Source: Takakia lepidozioides
Lineage: Eukaryota > Streptophyta > Takakiopsida > Takakiales > Takakiaceae
Assembly: GCA_030704615.1 (NCBI GenBank)
Contig: CM060733.1
Location: 43,028,001 to 43,092,000, forward strand
DNA: 64,000 nt
Direction: 5' to 3'
Part shown: piece by piece, positions 24,460-36,770 of the stretch
Position numbering within the stretch: position 1 is the stretch's first letter
Layout: every line of letters begins with the position of its first letter
The notes under the pieces: generated by a model
Seen by the model: only the letters and a program-made list of their open reading frames with translations
Told to the model about the DNA's origin: nothing
Database searches by the model: none
Program-made: the position numbers and the translations under genes

Positions 24460-24745
24460 TTTTTATAGGCGAATTTTCGCCAGATTTCGACCTCAAAAAA
24501 AGAAAAGGAATATTCTGTCGAAAGTCCCATGTTTTTCATGGATGAAATTGCCAAATTTCTCCAAATAAAAATAAATTATGGATGCATTTGCCAAATATGG
24601 ATGATATATATGGATTATGGTACAAAAGTGGATGATTTCAGTGGATGAACAGAATGTACTGCTATTTTCTGCATAACTCTGTAGCCACTCGTGCTGTTTT
24701 CAAAATTTCCTAAGAAAAACACTGCTGGCAGTGCTCAGTGAGGCT
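24460..24745. repeat. Dispersed repeat, copy 2 of a pair
   Basis: Matches 1043-1330 in the same orientation (TTTTTCATGGATGAAAT, CCAAATATGGATGATATA, GTGGATGAACAGAAT, GTAGCCACTCGTGCTGTTTT). It is nested inside the Mutator-like element. Confidence 0.7.
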
Positions 24746-25105
24746 CCCCTATGTGGATTTACTAGTAAGATTAACAAAAACTACTAACAATTTGTACCTT
24801 TTTTAGCCTCTCCTAGCCTCTAGATGTACTTACTAATAAAATTGCTAATAACTATCAGTAATCTCTGCAGATTTTCTATTCATTTGTAGCTTTCAGGCTT
24901 TGTGAGCCTCTCCTAGGTGGACCAAATTACCCCTAATTATCAGAAATTTCTGCCTTTCTTTTGACAGGCTAATTTTTTTTTGACTTTCACTGTGACAGGC
25001 ATTTTTTTCTCATTGCCTTTCTTTTGACAGGCTCATTTGTTTTTTGCCTTTTTTTGCCTGTCAAATGCCTTGTGACAGGTGCAAAAATCAGCCATGATCC
25101 CAACC

Positions 25106-26638
25106 CATGCATTGTGGATCTTTCAACAAGTGGCAACTTCAAATATGTACACAGTAATCTGCCAGGAAGTTGGTTGTGAATGAAGACGTCCGATCACAGG
25201 ATTCTGAAAGCGAACTTGTGATTGCACAGTGATGAGCGTTCAATCGCAAATGTTGGAGCAGACGTGCTGCGTAGCGACATATCACAGGAACAGCAGGCAT
25301 CGAGGCACCCATGACGGTAGGCTTCCTCACACGACATCACTCTCTTATATATTTATGTGATGGGAAAAGAAGTATTCAATGAGTGAGATGGTAGTATGCT
25401 GAGATCGATTGTAAATAGATTAACAAAGGGATGGGCAGCTGCTGTCTAGCGTTTAGGTAGAACCCACCTTCCTTGACATTCTGGGGTAGACGAGAGCCGC
25501 CTGTGAGAGGAGTAACATCTCTGACACTTGCTTAAATTAGCTGCCACTGCTTTCCCTTGAAGCTCTCCCGCATTTGTGAGAGAGACCCACGGTCCACCTA
25601 CCCGGTATTGTGCTTCGTGACAACTTGAGTGACGCCACGAACTGCGCAAGCTCAAGAGATGAAAGCTGTGATGAGAGCGCCATTGCAGGGAGTCTTGAGA
25701 ATGAAATTCAATGAGCACTAAAGAATATCGCAGGAACTTGAGTTAAGTATGCAAATGCCGAAGCCACTGTTTGCGCACCACAAACCGGTGCGCGTAGCCA
25801 CCTCAGTTGCTCATCCCATTGTGTCTTCATCACAGTTGGCATCCCTCGCAGATACAACGAGCGCCCGATGTAGGTGCATCTCGCTGATAGAACCGGGCAA
25901 TTGCCCAATCAAGTACAGTAACACGGATTATGACTGCTGTGTATGTTTGTACTGTGCGTAAGTAGATCTGCGTGTCGCTCCTTTCCTTCCGAGGGTAATT
26001 TGGGTAGGTATCTTTCTCCTGCCGTTGTAATGGGCATCCCTTCGACAGGCGATCCCGCAATGGTCGAGATCTCATTTTTGAAAAGGATCCCGCGTACCTT
26101 GGAGCTAGAATGGCGTGGACTCTCCTTTGGCCTAACGTCTTTGTGAGCTTTTGACCCCGCCTTATTGGCTGCTACAGGAATTGCTCCGAATAACGACCTC
26201 GCAGGGATGCCGTGACCGCCTGATTGCCTCCAACCGGGAATGTACTTCCAGCTCTAGAGAAGTTCAGGGCTGAAGAATTGTGAAGCTGAAAGGAGATGGG
26301 AGTGGGATGGGAAATGTGAGGAGGCCTATGTCTGGTCTCTACCACCCGCATTGCACTGTGACACACCCCCTGTTCGATGTTTGGCTCAGCACGGCCAAGA
26401 TCAGCATTCTTACTGTAGATTGTGATCGTCCAATGCAGACGTCCCTGCTATGAATGTGTAAATGGCTTACTGATCGACGACATTGAAAGACTCGTGGGGG
26501 CTCAAAACCATGTAGCGAAACGTACCACTGCTCTGGGTGGTAGCAGCTCACACGATCTACCCCTTTACCCCTTTACACTGGTGTCGACGAAAGTCTTTCC
26601 TCCTCGGAACACTGAACAATGTCAAGAGCTAAGGTTCA
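25106..26638. other. Upstream region of the NLR gene
   Basis: No gene is recognised. Short minus-strand frames around 25446-25718 and 25830-26075 lack known motifs. The right half presumably contains the promoter and 5' UTR of the NLR gene starting at 26639 or 26666; an additional upstream exon cannot be excluded. Confidence 0.4.
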
Positions 26639-29600
26639 ATGCCAGGAATTCTAAGCAGCTACCAGATGGGTAAGCAGACCCAACGAAGTCCTCCCGAGTC
26701 CTTCAAGCCGCATAGCAGTGATGGATCAAAGGACACCCAAGCAGAATCAAAGGGGGGGCTTACCGTCGATAAAGTGGAGATCATCTCACACGGGTCGTTG
26801 ACAAAATCATCTGGAAGCCCAGAGCTGTCCAATATCAGTCCGAAAAGTTCCAACTACGTTAGCTCCGGACTTTCAACGAAGTTCAATGTGAGCTCCCCAC
26901 GCAGTGTTTCTTGTATAGTAGCGACTCAGATGAGTCCCAAGTTGGCTCGAAGGCGACATGACAGCGTTGGACCAAGGGTCAGCAACGGTGAGAGGCTTTC
27001 AGACAACAATAACTCTGATGATGCAGAGTACAAGAATGGTCCTATCACCAGCGACGAGCTGCGACAAATTGAACAAGTTCTCCAGTCCTCTGGGTCCCGC
27101 CTGGAGGAGCTCTACAAGAAGGTATGTGCGAGTCTGTGGCAAGTCTCTAATAGTTGATTGGCCTCTGTTGACCCACTGGTAGTGCTTGGTGCTGCCTTAC
27201 AATTTGGTTACTTGGATTGAATTCCGAGGATAGCCATTACTGTATATATGCAATAATTGTTTCTCTCCTTTAATACTTCTCTCCACAATACTTCCTGAAC
27301 TGTCATTAGCCCACAGCTATCCTTATCTGTTCCCCCCTTCTTTCACCCACTTGTTCCATTCATACCGAGTAGAATGTTTACTACACTACTCAACTCCGTA
27401 CCCTAAAACCTAATTCTAATGTCTGATGTCTATTTAATTACTCATGAGCATTGTGGTGGTGAAATATATGGTAGTAGATGTTATTATGTCATTGGCCCCC
27501 CGAAATGTCAGTCCAGTGCCAGCCATCATGACATTAAATGCCCCATCCCCTTGAGGCACGCCTCTCTGTTGTTTAATGAGAAATTGTAAGTGAAAGAAGT
27601 CTGTAATGATAATATCTCTAGGTAGTAATCTAGCACTTTCATATGAAAAAACCAGCCTCACCTGATGCAATACTAAACACATGCCTTGCCCAATCAAGCT
27701 TTAATACATGAATGCTGTCCTGATGCTAAGAACTCCTTCATATTCTATGTACAAAATAAAATGTTATTCAAAATCTGGGGACCTGCCAAGGCATCCTCTC
27801 TGCCCCTATCTCCCTCCCTCCCGTCAGCATGCAGGACTTATAATGAAAGTGAACTGGGTCTTTTTGCCGTCAGTTCTGTATTCAGCCTTAGTTAGATCAT
27901 ATATCATGAGCAATGGGGGACTGTCATGTCCATTTTGAAATCTTGCTGGTGCTTATGGACCTTCCATCCTTCACATGGTACATACTATGCAGAATTTTTT
28001 TCAATTGGTGTCGAAGCTTGGATGTGGCTTTAATGATGAGCCTTGTTGGTGCTACTGACCCTTCAGGTGTCACAATCTGCCTTTAAGGACCATGGCTCAA
28101 TATTCGAGATTTTGGAATGGGACATATTGAAAGAGACAGGTTACATGAGCTGGCTTGGTTTGGCTTTCACATTAGCAGGCTACCTCAGCTCCCACAGCCA
28201 TGAGGAGGTGAATACTCTTACAGGAGATAAATGGGCCACTTTAAGCGGTCAGACAGATCGTATCATCGACCAACTTGATGAACTGAAGCTGTGTCTTGAG
28301 GCTGACAATGACATCTACAAGCTGGCAGCTGGTACTCTTCTATATTGCTGCTCAGTGGTTCGACATTTGGAGCAAAAATCTCATAAGTGAGTGCATCAAT
28401 TGCTTCTTGAAACAACTTTCAATATCACTGTATGCTCTAGACAGTAGGATTCATGTCCTGCCGTATGTTTTGATTCCCGCGGTAGCAGACAGCTCTAAAC
28501 CCAACCATGAATTGCAGTAAAGTCGGCACATGAGTTCAAGTGTGGACAGTGTCATTCCTGAGATCTAATAGAACGAAGCAGACCTTGGTAAACGTTTATT
28601 TTTATGTCTTCCCACTATTTAGTTGTTGGTGTATGGTAACGGGAGTAAATTCCTAAGCAAATATTTGAACAAGCCGTGGCAGCATCTACAACCTAGAAAG
28701 CATGTCTCAGCTTTGGACTGAATCTATTCAATACTTGTCAAAAATTGTCAAATACGCAAAATTTGCTTGTGCTATAAGAGTGTCATTTCTTTTCCCAGTA
28801 TTCGTCTTACTGTATTTTGGCACAGCTTTGTCTGGAACCTCATTGGAAAATTGATGAAAGGGGGCTGAACTTGGCAGGTGCTCATGCTTTAACTCATGGT
28901 CATCACAGGGTCCTTTAAAGCAGCAGATTGACAATTCCATTGCTGAGCTCAAGATTTTACAGGATAATCTCACATTTGCAACACTGGCTGCTGTCGGGAA
29001 CCGTGTTTCTCAACCAGTCACTTCTCTAGGAGCAGCTAGCAAAAGGTCTGGACAGGAGCTATGGTCTGGGAGCGTGGGACTGGACCAGCACATTACTCAG
29101 ATTATGGACTTCATCAAGAAGAACGGTGTGTGTCTTGTTGGCATCCATGGGCAAGCCGGTTTAGGGAAAACAACACTTATCAATGAAGTTGTTGCAAAGG
29201 TTGAGAACATTGAGAAGCGTCTTTTTGCATACATCGAGGTGAGTGAAGATGTTCGGAGGCTTCAGTCATCTCTGCTAGAACAACTTGGGGGTGGCAAGAT
29301 GGAGTTCACCAGTACTGCTCAGGGTCGGAGTGCATTGCTTTATCAGCTGCAAAAGCTGAAACAGAACAACAAGGTGGCCCAGATTGCAATCAGCAATTTG
29401 TTTGATGTCCGCTTAGTTGGAGAGCTCTTCCCCCACAGCCTGGGCAAAGTCCTCCCAGCAAATAGTTGTGTCATTATTACATGTCCTTCTGTAGCGATTC
29501 TCAGCAAAGTTGACCAGCTTTGTCGCTCTGCCATGCCTGGGTACCACTATTTGCCATACAAACTGCCTTGCCTGGCTCCACAACAAGCTAAAGCTCTCTT

Positions 29601-32600
29601 CATTGCTCATGCTGCCTCAGAGCCTGTGAACACCGTAGTGTCTATCAAGGGCATATTCTCCAAGTATGGGGACTTGGCTGATTACTTTCTGCCACTTTGT
29701 GAAGGTCTGCCTGTGGCCTTGAAGGTTGTGGGTTCTTACTTTTCCAATCCTGCCAACCGCAATGAGGAGAATTGGCTGGCTATAGGCAAGCGAATGAAGC
29801 AGGTTTCTGACGAGATGGATTCCTCTGAAGATCAGATGTTTGCCAAGCTGCTGGTACGTTTTGAGAGCAAATTCTACTTCAAAGTTCAAAATACCAGTGA
29901 CTGGATGGCTAATGAACTGACTGGGAAATCTTATTAGCGAAGAAATCTCTCAGGAGTCCACACATCTGGTTTCAATTCTTCAAGCGATCGTGTAATGGAA
30001 CTTCTTTTTAATGCAAACTAACTGGACTCTCACATTGCAAGTCTACAGAAGGCATGACGTATGAGCAGTTTCCAGTTGGAAGGCATTTCAGGAAACACTT
30101 GTCTTCAAGCCTGTGTCTTGGAGGCCCACAGGAAGCTTGATCTTTCTTAACAAGGGGATTAGACCATTACCGATACATGATGCCTACTGGGTATCTCAGT
30201 TCTCAATACATGTACGATAGCACATGAATTGACAGTCTTCGTTTGAGAGTTATATGAGGTTAGCGAGTTACATGATGGTAGCAGGACCAGGATGAACTGG
30301 TGGGTTGGACCTAGTTACATGTTATGCACCTGACGTCAAGCCTTGATCTGATGAATCAACAGCCCGCTTCAGAAGCATGTAACTTGTTTAGATCTCTACA
30401 GAGCAGGAGAAAAATCAGTATTTCCAGTAACTTCTCTTTTTACATGGATGCAGGTCATTTATGAGAAGCTAGGCCCAGCTCAAAAGGAGGCCTTTTTAGA
30501 TATAGCCGCATTTTTTCGGGGCTGGGACTGGAGAATAGTGGAGCGCATTGTCAGGAAGCCTCAGTTGGACACTTTGGTTGACCAGGCTCTTGTCAATGCC
30601 AAGCTGAAAGATGCAGAGAGCATCTCTGGCATTGCTCGGTACACACGATACTCTGAGCAGCCTTGGAAGACAGAGATGGTCATCATGCATGAATTGCTGT
30701 ATGCCATCGCCTGCAGGCGTGCCCAAGGAAACCGCGTGCAGTCTGAGGATCAGACCCACTTGCCAGATCGACTCTTGATGGATGGCCCTGGCATGGTTAG
30801 TCTCGAGTATTCAATTCACACTGATAATGTCATTGTGATATACTGATAGCAGTAGTTCATTAACCAAGTTAGGAGTTAGCTTCAATGACATGAGTTTTCT
30901 CACGCGATGGAGCTCTTCTACTTCGTGTGTGACAATATTTGCAAGTTGTAGTAGCTCAGCATCTGCTTTGGCATCTGATCTACTTTCCAAGCATGCTTGC
31001 AGTGCTCCGTTCTGTGTACTGCCTCTTGCTCAGTGTATTGGTGGCCTTTTCTTATCTTCCATCTTCTCTCGTTTCCTATGTGGAGTTTCGAGTGACAAGG
31101 AGAGTGTGTGAGACAGGAGGTTACCAGGATCAGCGTAGATGATTTGAATTTTGGGGCTGTGCGCAGGAACTAAGTAACATCCAGGGGCTGTCCATCATAA
31201 GCTGCAAAGAACCGTTGCAAGGCACAATGCTCGAAAAGATGCAGGGTCTGCGAGTGCTGATCCTCCATGACACAGGCGTGCGTGGCTACTGCACAAAGCC
31301 GTTGAGCCAGCTCCAGTTCCTTTACTGGGGCCGAAGCCAGGTTTCCCAGGAGGTGCGAATCCCATTTCAGATGGGAAGACTGCGGAAGCTCGAAATGCTA
31401 ATCCTGCGTGCCAATGAGATTGACCTCACTATCAAGGTATGCCCATGTTATCAACATGGTCACTAAAAATTCTGTAACGTCTATCTCAATATCTGTTTTT
31501 CTGGGGGTATGATGTGGTTACACCTGTGTGTGTCAAGGACCATGTCGGTTTTGAGTTAGTTTATGAGTGCATGGTCAAGACCCGAATGCTATTCCAAACA
31601 CTTCCAGAGAAACAGATATGTCAAGTTAGGTCATTTGATTCATGTCAGCACTGAGATTCTGATTTTAGTTATTCTGAAATTCAAATATTTGGCTGGATGC
31701 AGTTTCCTCAACAGCTCAAAGACCTAACCATGATAGGTTGCAACAACCTGGACGAGCTGCAAGATTCTGTACTGCAGCTGACAGGCTTGCTGGAGCTCCA
31801 TCTCATTGGTTGGAACAGGTTGCAAGATCTGACGCAATCTTTCGCCAACTTGAAGATGCTGCGCCGCTTTCGATTGGAGAACTGCCTTAGTATCCGACAG
31901 GTTCCAGAATCAATCGGACAGCTTGCAAGCCTCCGTGAATTGGACTTCTCAGGTTGCACGAACATCACCACCCTTCCCTCAGAGGTTGGCAGCCTTCAAG
32001 CAATGCACAAGCTCAACCTCACAGGATGCAAATGCCTGGTGCAGATACCCAGAGAAATTGGAACCCTGAGAAGCATGACACACCTCTACCTGGGGCAGAC
32101 AGGAGTCACCACCCTTCCGGCAGAGATTGGACAGCTCCGTGCGCTGGAGGAGCTATCAGTGGCAGGCTGTGTCCGGCTAGAGAAATTGCCCAAAGAAATC
32201 GGGCTCCTTGCTTCTCTATTGAGGCTCAATCTGAGCTCATGCACAGGCCTCAAAGAGCTGCCCCGTGAAATTGGCAAGCTGGGCTCATTGCAAAAGCTTT
32301 CTCTGAACTCGTGCTCTTCCTTGTCCCGGCTGCCAGATGAAATTTTTGAGCTGGTGACTCTTCAGGCCTTGGATCTTGACTACCTCAAATTGTTGGCGCA
32401 CCTGCCTGCAGAGATTGGACATCTGCGCTCACTGCAGCGGCTCTCCCTCAATTGCTGCACCAGGTTGAACCGGCTGCCACCTGAAATTGGAAGCCTGCCA
32501 TGTTTGCAGGTGCTCAACCTTGTTGGTTGCACAGGCCTCAAGCCTGAATTGCCACTGGAGATCGAAAAGCTGAGCAAGGAGCACTACGTGTACGTACACA

Positions 32601-32671
32601 GGGAGGATGATGCTGTCATTCTGGAGGGTCCCAAGAACCCAAGCTTCAAGCTCTACAGCATGACCTACTGA
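26639..32671 (+). CDS. NB-ARC-LRR immune receptor (NLR) with unrecognised N-terminus
   Basis: Six exons: 26639-27121, 28067-28386, 28878-29853, 30454-30795, 31167-31436, 31703-32671, joining in frame to about 1119 residues (a second start at 26666 would remove nine). Residues 1-161 are Ser/Thr-rich and disordered-looking; 162-330 are mostly helical with a hydrophobic patch (MSWLGLAFTLAGYL) and match no TIR, RPW8, kinase or hydrolase motif I know. The NB-ARC follows: P-loop GQAGLGKTT (359-367), RNBS-B-like NSCVIITC, GLPVAL (544-549), RNBS-D-like FLDIAAFFRGWDW and MHE in place of MHD (671-673). The kinase-2 position reads VAQIAISNLFDV, lacking the normal aspartate pair. About a dozen LRRs of the LPxEIGxLxxLxxLxLxxC type make up the C-terminal half. 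Intracellular immune receptor by family; signalling activity is uncertain. Confidence 0.9.
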
Positions 32672-33591
32672 GTCGATGACCAACATGTCATGTTCCGTTT
32701 GGTGTCTTCAAGCATCCAGACAGCCCACCTCCAGCTAGGAACCCCTTAAGATTGTCAGCCATTCGAAGGTTTCAGTACCTCACAGACGTAGCATGTAGAT
32801 AGTAACAGAGGAGAGTCTTTCCTAAGGCTGTTTTCTCTCGAATGTAATCAGGATTTCAAGTGCTGGCCTGCTCTGATCAGGAGGGAAAACATTTTGAATT
32901 TGAAGGACGATGATGCTGATCAGAGGGAGAGCCTGGGGGAAGGTGCAAGATTGAGGCTGCAGGGTACTGATTCTTACAACCATGTCTTGACTTGTGGTTG
33001 TGTGACCCTGGCAATCTAGCAATATCTTGAGTTGTAAAGCACTAGTTACATTGTGGAATGAAACAAGAAGATGGAGAAGCAACTTCTCATCTTTTGTATG
33101 GAGAATATTCACTTCAATCCATGCTATGTTGAATTGCTTGAGGCCCAGTCAGCAAGCAGACATCTGCTTCAATTGCTCCTTCAATTGTGAAGATTCATCT
33201 GGACAGCCGGAGATCTGAAAAAGGTGGCCTTATGCAAGCTGGAATGTACTCGTGTCCCTGGTATTCATGATTTTACTGCCTTCATTTTCTCCGAAGTCCT
33301 GTTAGGTGTACAAATTATACACCGAAAGGCTTGAGTTTCTATTCTGTAACTGGGGAGCCTCACAAGAACAGAGATATACCTGCAGTGTTTTGCCAAAGAG
33401 AGTAGATTATCTGCACATAGAGTCTACAGAGAATGAGTGAGATTGGACATCGGACCCACAGAGCAGGCCTATAAGACGCTGAGAGATCCAACAACTACGG
33501 CAATTGCTGATAAATACTTATCTGTACCTCCAAAAGACCTCATGATCTAGGTAATAACTGCAATTTCAGTTCAGAAGGGCCATACTGGCGG
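32672..33591. other. Convergent 3' region between the NLR and ARL13
   Basis: The NLR (+) and ARL13 (-) end toward each other here, so the interval should hold both 3' UTRs. No additional gene, RNA or repeat is recognised. Confidence 0.5.
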
Positions 33592-36447
33592 CTATTTTCT
33601 CTCAATAGCACATGGGGTGGGATCCTCGACGGTCTGGCCAGGGAGATGAGACCGACTTGTTGGTTCACCACTAGTTGTTTCTCCGAAGTATGCATCACAC
33701 TCATCAGGGCTGAACGTTGGGTCGTCCGAGCTAGCTTCGTACTTTTGGAGAAGAGGTCTCAGTGACTTTTCGTATTCGGAATATGACACTCTGATACTTC
33801 GGCCTCCTCCAGTCGTGCGTTCGTAGTTGCAAGTAGGTGGTTCGGTATCAGTTGGACCCATCCATGCAGTCATGCGCGCATGAGTGTCTGAGGTTGCGAC
33901 TGCGCTGATCTGGAAAAGCATATCAGGAGGCAAACTTTTTGATTTCAGGCTGCTTGCTGCCTTCTCTGCCTGCATGTCCCCCAGCAGACCAGACCACCCT
34001 GAATCTCTCCGTACTCAACTTTTAAAAATCGCAAGAGGTTCTCCGATTCCGTGCAGGTGCACATTGTAGTTGTGCATTCAAGTCAGTACAACAAATTTGT
34101 AATGTCCTTGATTGCGTCTCTACTCTCTCTTTCTGAACTGTTCTTCTACTATGGGCCCCTGGGCTTCCCGCATGCAGAATATGTTTCTCTGGGACACCTC
34201 ATATATCACTCGAAGTTGGATTGTATAAGTCTCCATATGAATTCTCCATATGCAGAATTCAGACATTTGCGAAACTTTCTACCAGTAGGCTCTGTAAATT
34301 CAGGGGACGTTAAACAAACTTTACGCTTGCGGTAGCCGGTTATCGGAGCTCCGCTTTGTCCTCTTGTTTCCTCTCCATAAGATCTTTGAGCTTCCCGTGG
34401 ACGTTATTTTGAGATCCATTTCTTTATTTCTTTCTGCAACTTGTAAATAGACACATCTTTTGCTCCGCCTAATCTAGCAGCGAAGAAAGTGCATCCTAAC
34501 ATGCGAGATTACAAAGACTACGAACAAACTCAATGGTTGCTGACGATTATACTGAACAATGCTTTACTAATCGATAGTTGAAATCAATCGATCTACAATC
34601 AGAGACGTACTTTGAAGGACTTCACACGCGCTCGTCTTTGAGCAATGCTTTGTTTTCTTAGTTTCTTCTGCACACATAATCCAAATAACTGTCAAGGGAT
34701 ATAATTTGCACATGGAAGAGCGTGAGAATGTTTCCTTAAGATCTTCAATGCCTTGGATGAGTGATAATAATGTTGCTTGAAAATTTGAGATAGTACCTGG
34801 ATGGCTGACTCCTCCTTGACACGTTTATGAAGCTCGGGATACTGGTAGTCGATTGTTTCCAGCAGCCATTGCAGACCGTTATGCAGCTCTTCATCAATTG
34901 TGTCATCACCCTAGACAAATCAAATACCAAATCAAATACCTCCACTAATATGTTTTATTCTCAATTGTACAGTGGCAGAGTTAGACGCAACAATTCTTTG
35001 TCAGGCCACACTAAAGCCTAGTAAGTTTCACCTTGCGAATGTTGTGCTGCAACAAATGGATGATTATTATGAGTGCTGAACAAATATAAGCTACTGTACT
35101 CCTCAGCTCTCTAAAACACACCATCATTCTCTCTGTCATTGTTTGTCTTAATGCAGATTGAGGGATGGATAAATCTCATAAACTGAAATCACTTCTGCGA
35201 TTCTTAACTGGTCGTCAAATGACGATCATGCAAACATTGTTGGCATTTGAGTTAAAAAACCAAATCTCAATGCATATTAGTAACTCGGATAAGTCCAGAA
35301 AGCACAAATCCTAACCATCATAAGCCTCGAACAGCATTTGATGGTCAATCGCATCGTTTGTTAGGTTTAGCATTTAAAAAGATAATGTTGGAGACAAAAC
35401 CTTGAGGAGACAATTACATGCGATGAATGCTTGTACAGAAGTGTTGAGGGGACCACAAGCTGTCAGCAGGGCCCCAAACGGCAAAGCTGATGGAAGATCC
35501 TGCTTCGAAGCAATTATGAGCATAGGCTTCCCAGAGAGATTTGGATCTTTAAAGGCCGTCTCTAGCTCACTTACTGCCTCCGCAACTCTATACTCGTTGG
35601 ATGAGTCAATCACAAATATTGAACCGTAAGCCTGCCCAAGTCACCGAAATGCAACTGATCTATCATCAAATTTAGTAGATTACACACCCACAACTCAGTC
35701 CATGACGATCAAATTGAGCTTTCTCTGGCTCACAGACTTATCAAGATATTTAAGTGCTTCACAACACACGAAGATATAAGAGCGTGACGGCATATTGTTA
35801 CCTCTGCAAAATAATGAGGCCAAATGCCACGGATACTTCTCCCTCCTCCCAAATCATATATATCTGCGTGGAAATCTCTCGACTTCCAAGACTTTTTCGT
35901 GAAACCCCATGTAGGCAAAACGCTGGCTGTCCTCTCTCCTCTGTTGAATTCATCCACCATGATACACACTTAGGAGCAAGTCCAAGCAACTGGAAACGTC
36001 GATCCACTCTCAATTTATGATTGCTATCTCGTTCGTCAACGCACATGCCATTAGCCTGCGCATGGCTGCTTGAACTCAATAACTCCATTACACGGATTAA
36101 ATGCATTTGTCCCTTGTGGCCCGTTTGCTTCTAAAGCGAAGATGGAATGGAAGGCTGATAAAACTGAATAGATAGTTAGTGTTTTGTTGAATTATAAGTC
36201 TAGGTCAAGATTTAATTCTTCAGAATGTTTTGATGTGTTGCTGTCGTGAAGGAGGAAACTACCGTATTGTGGCAAGAAGAGTTGATTTGCCAGCATTGTC
36301 CAACCCCAGCAACACAATCACTATCCTTTTTCGAAAGCAGGGTGCACATACACAAACACAACAATCGCTGCAGCAAGAGCAACCTGCAGTCTGATCCTTG
36401 TTGTGGCCATCGCTTTGCTCTTGCATGAATGTAGATCTCACAGACAC
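33592..36447 (-). CDS. ARL13: ARL13-type ciliary small GTPase
   Basis: Six exons read right to left: 36447-36263, 35940-35802, 35631-35401, 35046-35032 (a 15-nt microexon), 34910-34797, 33969-33592, joining in frame to about 353 residues. The N-terminus has a cysteine cluster (CSCCSDCCVCVCAPC, residues 23-37) before the G domain, as in ARL13B where such cysteines are palmitoylated. P-loop GLDNAGKS (48-55), PTWGF in switch I, and the DLGGG signature (91-95), which in ARL13B replaces the catalytic DxxGQ. The base-recognition motif is SKQD (150-153) instead of NKQD. Then come IDEELHNGLQWLLETI, LHKRVKEES and a low-complexity tail. In animals and Chlamydomonas ARL13 acts in the ciliary membrane as GEF for ARL3. 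Exon 6 joins in phase but has little family signal. The start could also be the Met at residue 8. Confidence 0.88.
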
Positions 36448-36770
36448 TCATGGCCGAGGCAGGATGGAGAACCTCCACCTTGTTGCAACTCTGTGTGACA
36501 AAGTAACCGCCTTCTACTTAATTGTATTAATCCTTCAAGAGGGATGGACCCTGAAAAGGACAGGTATTTGTATGCCCTTTCAAGGCGGCAATAGCCAGTA
36601 GAAGTAAAACAGTTTTTCAAAGTATGTACGCATACTATGTGCGCATGAAGGAGTAGGATGCCTGAGTTGATGGCTATATCCTAACAGCCATGTCTTTGAT
36701 ATAATGTAACGCTAATGGAGCAGGCTCTAAAGTAAGCAGGAAATAGTAGCAAATGAATGAATGTTGATTC
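36448..36770. other. Short spacer between ETHE1 stop and ARL13 start
   Basis: ETHE1 and ARL13 lie head-to-tail on the minus strand with only 323 bases between stop and start codons. This must contain the ETHE1 3' UTR and the ARL13 promoter and 5' UTR. No clear element is visible. Confidence 0.5.

Larger units (their letters stand above)
23555..25095. mobile_element. Mutator-like element carrying a PPR gene piece (Pack-MULE-like)
   Basis: A 10-bp direct repeat GATCCCAACC flanks the interval (23545-23554 and 25096-25105), in the 8-11 bp range of Mutator-like target duplications. The ends are weak inverted repeats: AGTGTTGTTTTTTG on the left and ATGGCTGATTTTTG as the reverse complement of the right end (10 of 14 match). 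TTTGACAGG/TGTGACAGG motifs crowd both subterminal regions, with a long shared block (TTTTTTTTGACTTTCACTGTGACA) at 23605-23628 and about 24967. Inside are a PPR-gene fragment (23770-24330), an A run, and a dispersed repeat (24460-24745). No transposase is seen, so the element would be non-autonomous. Confidence 0.6.
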
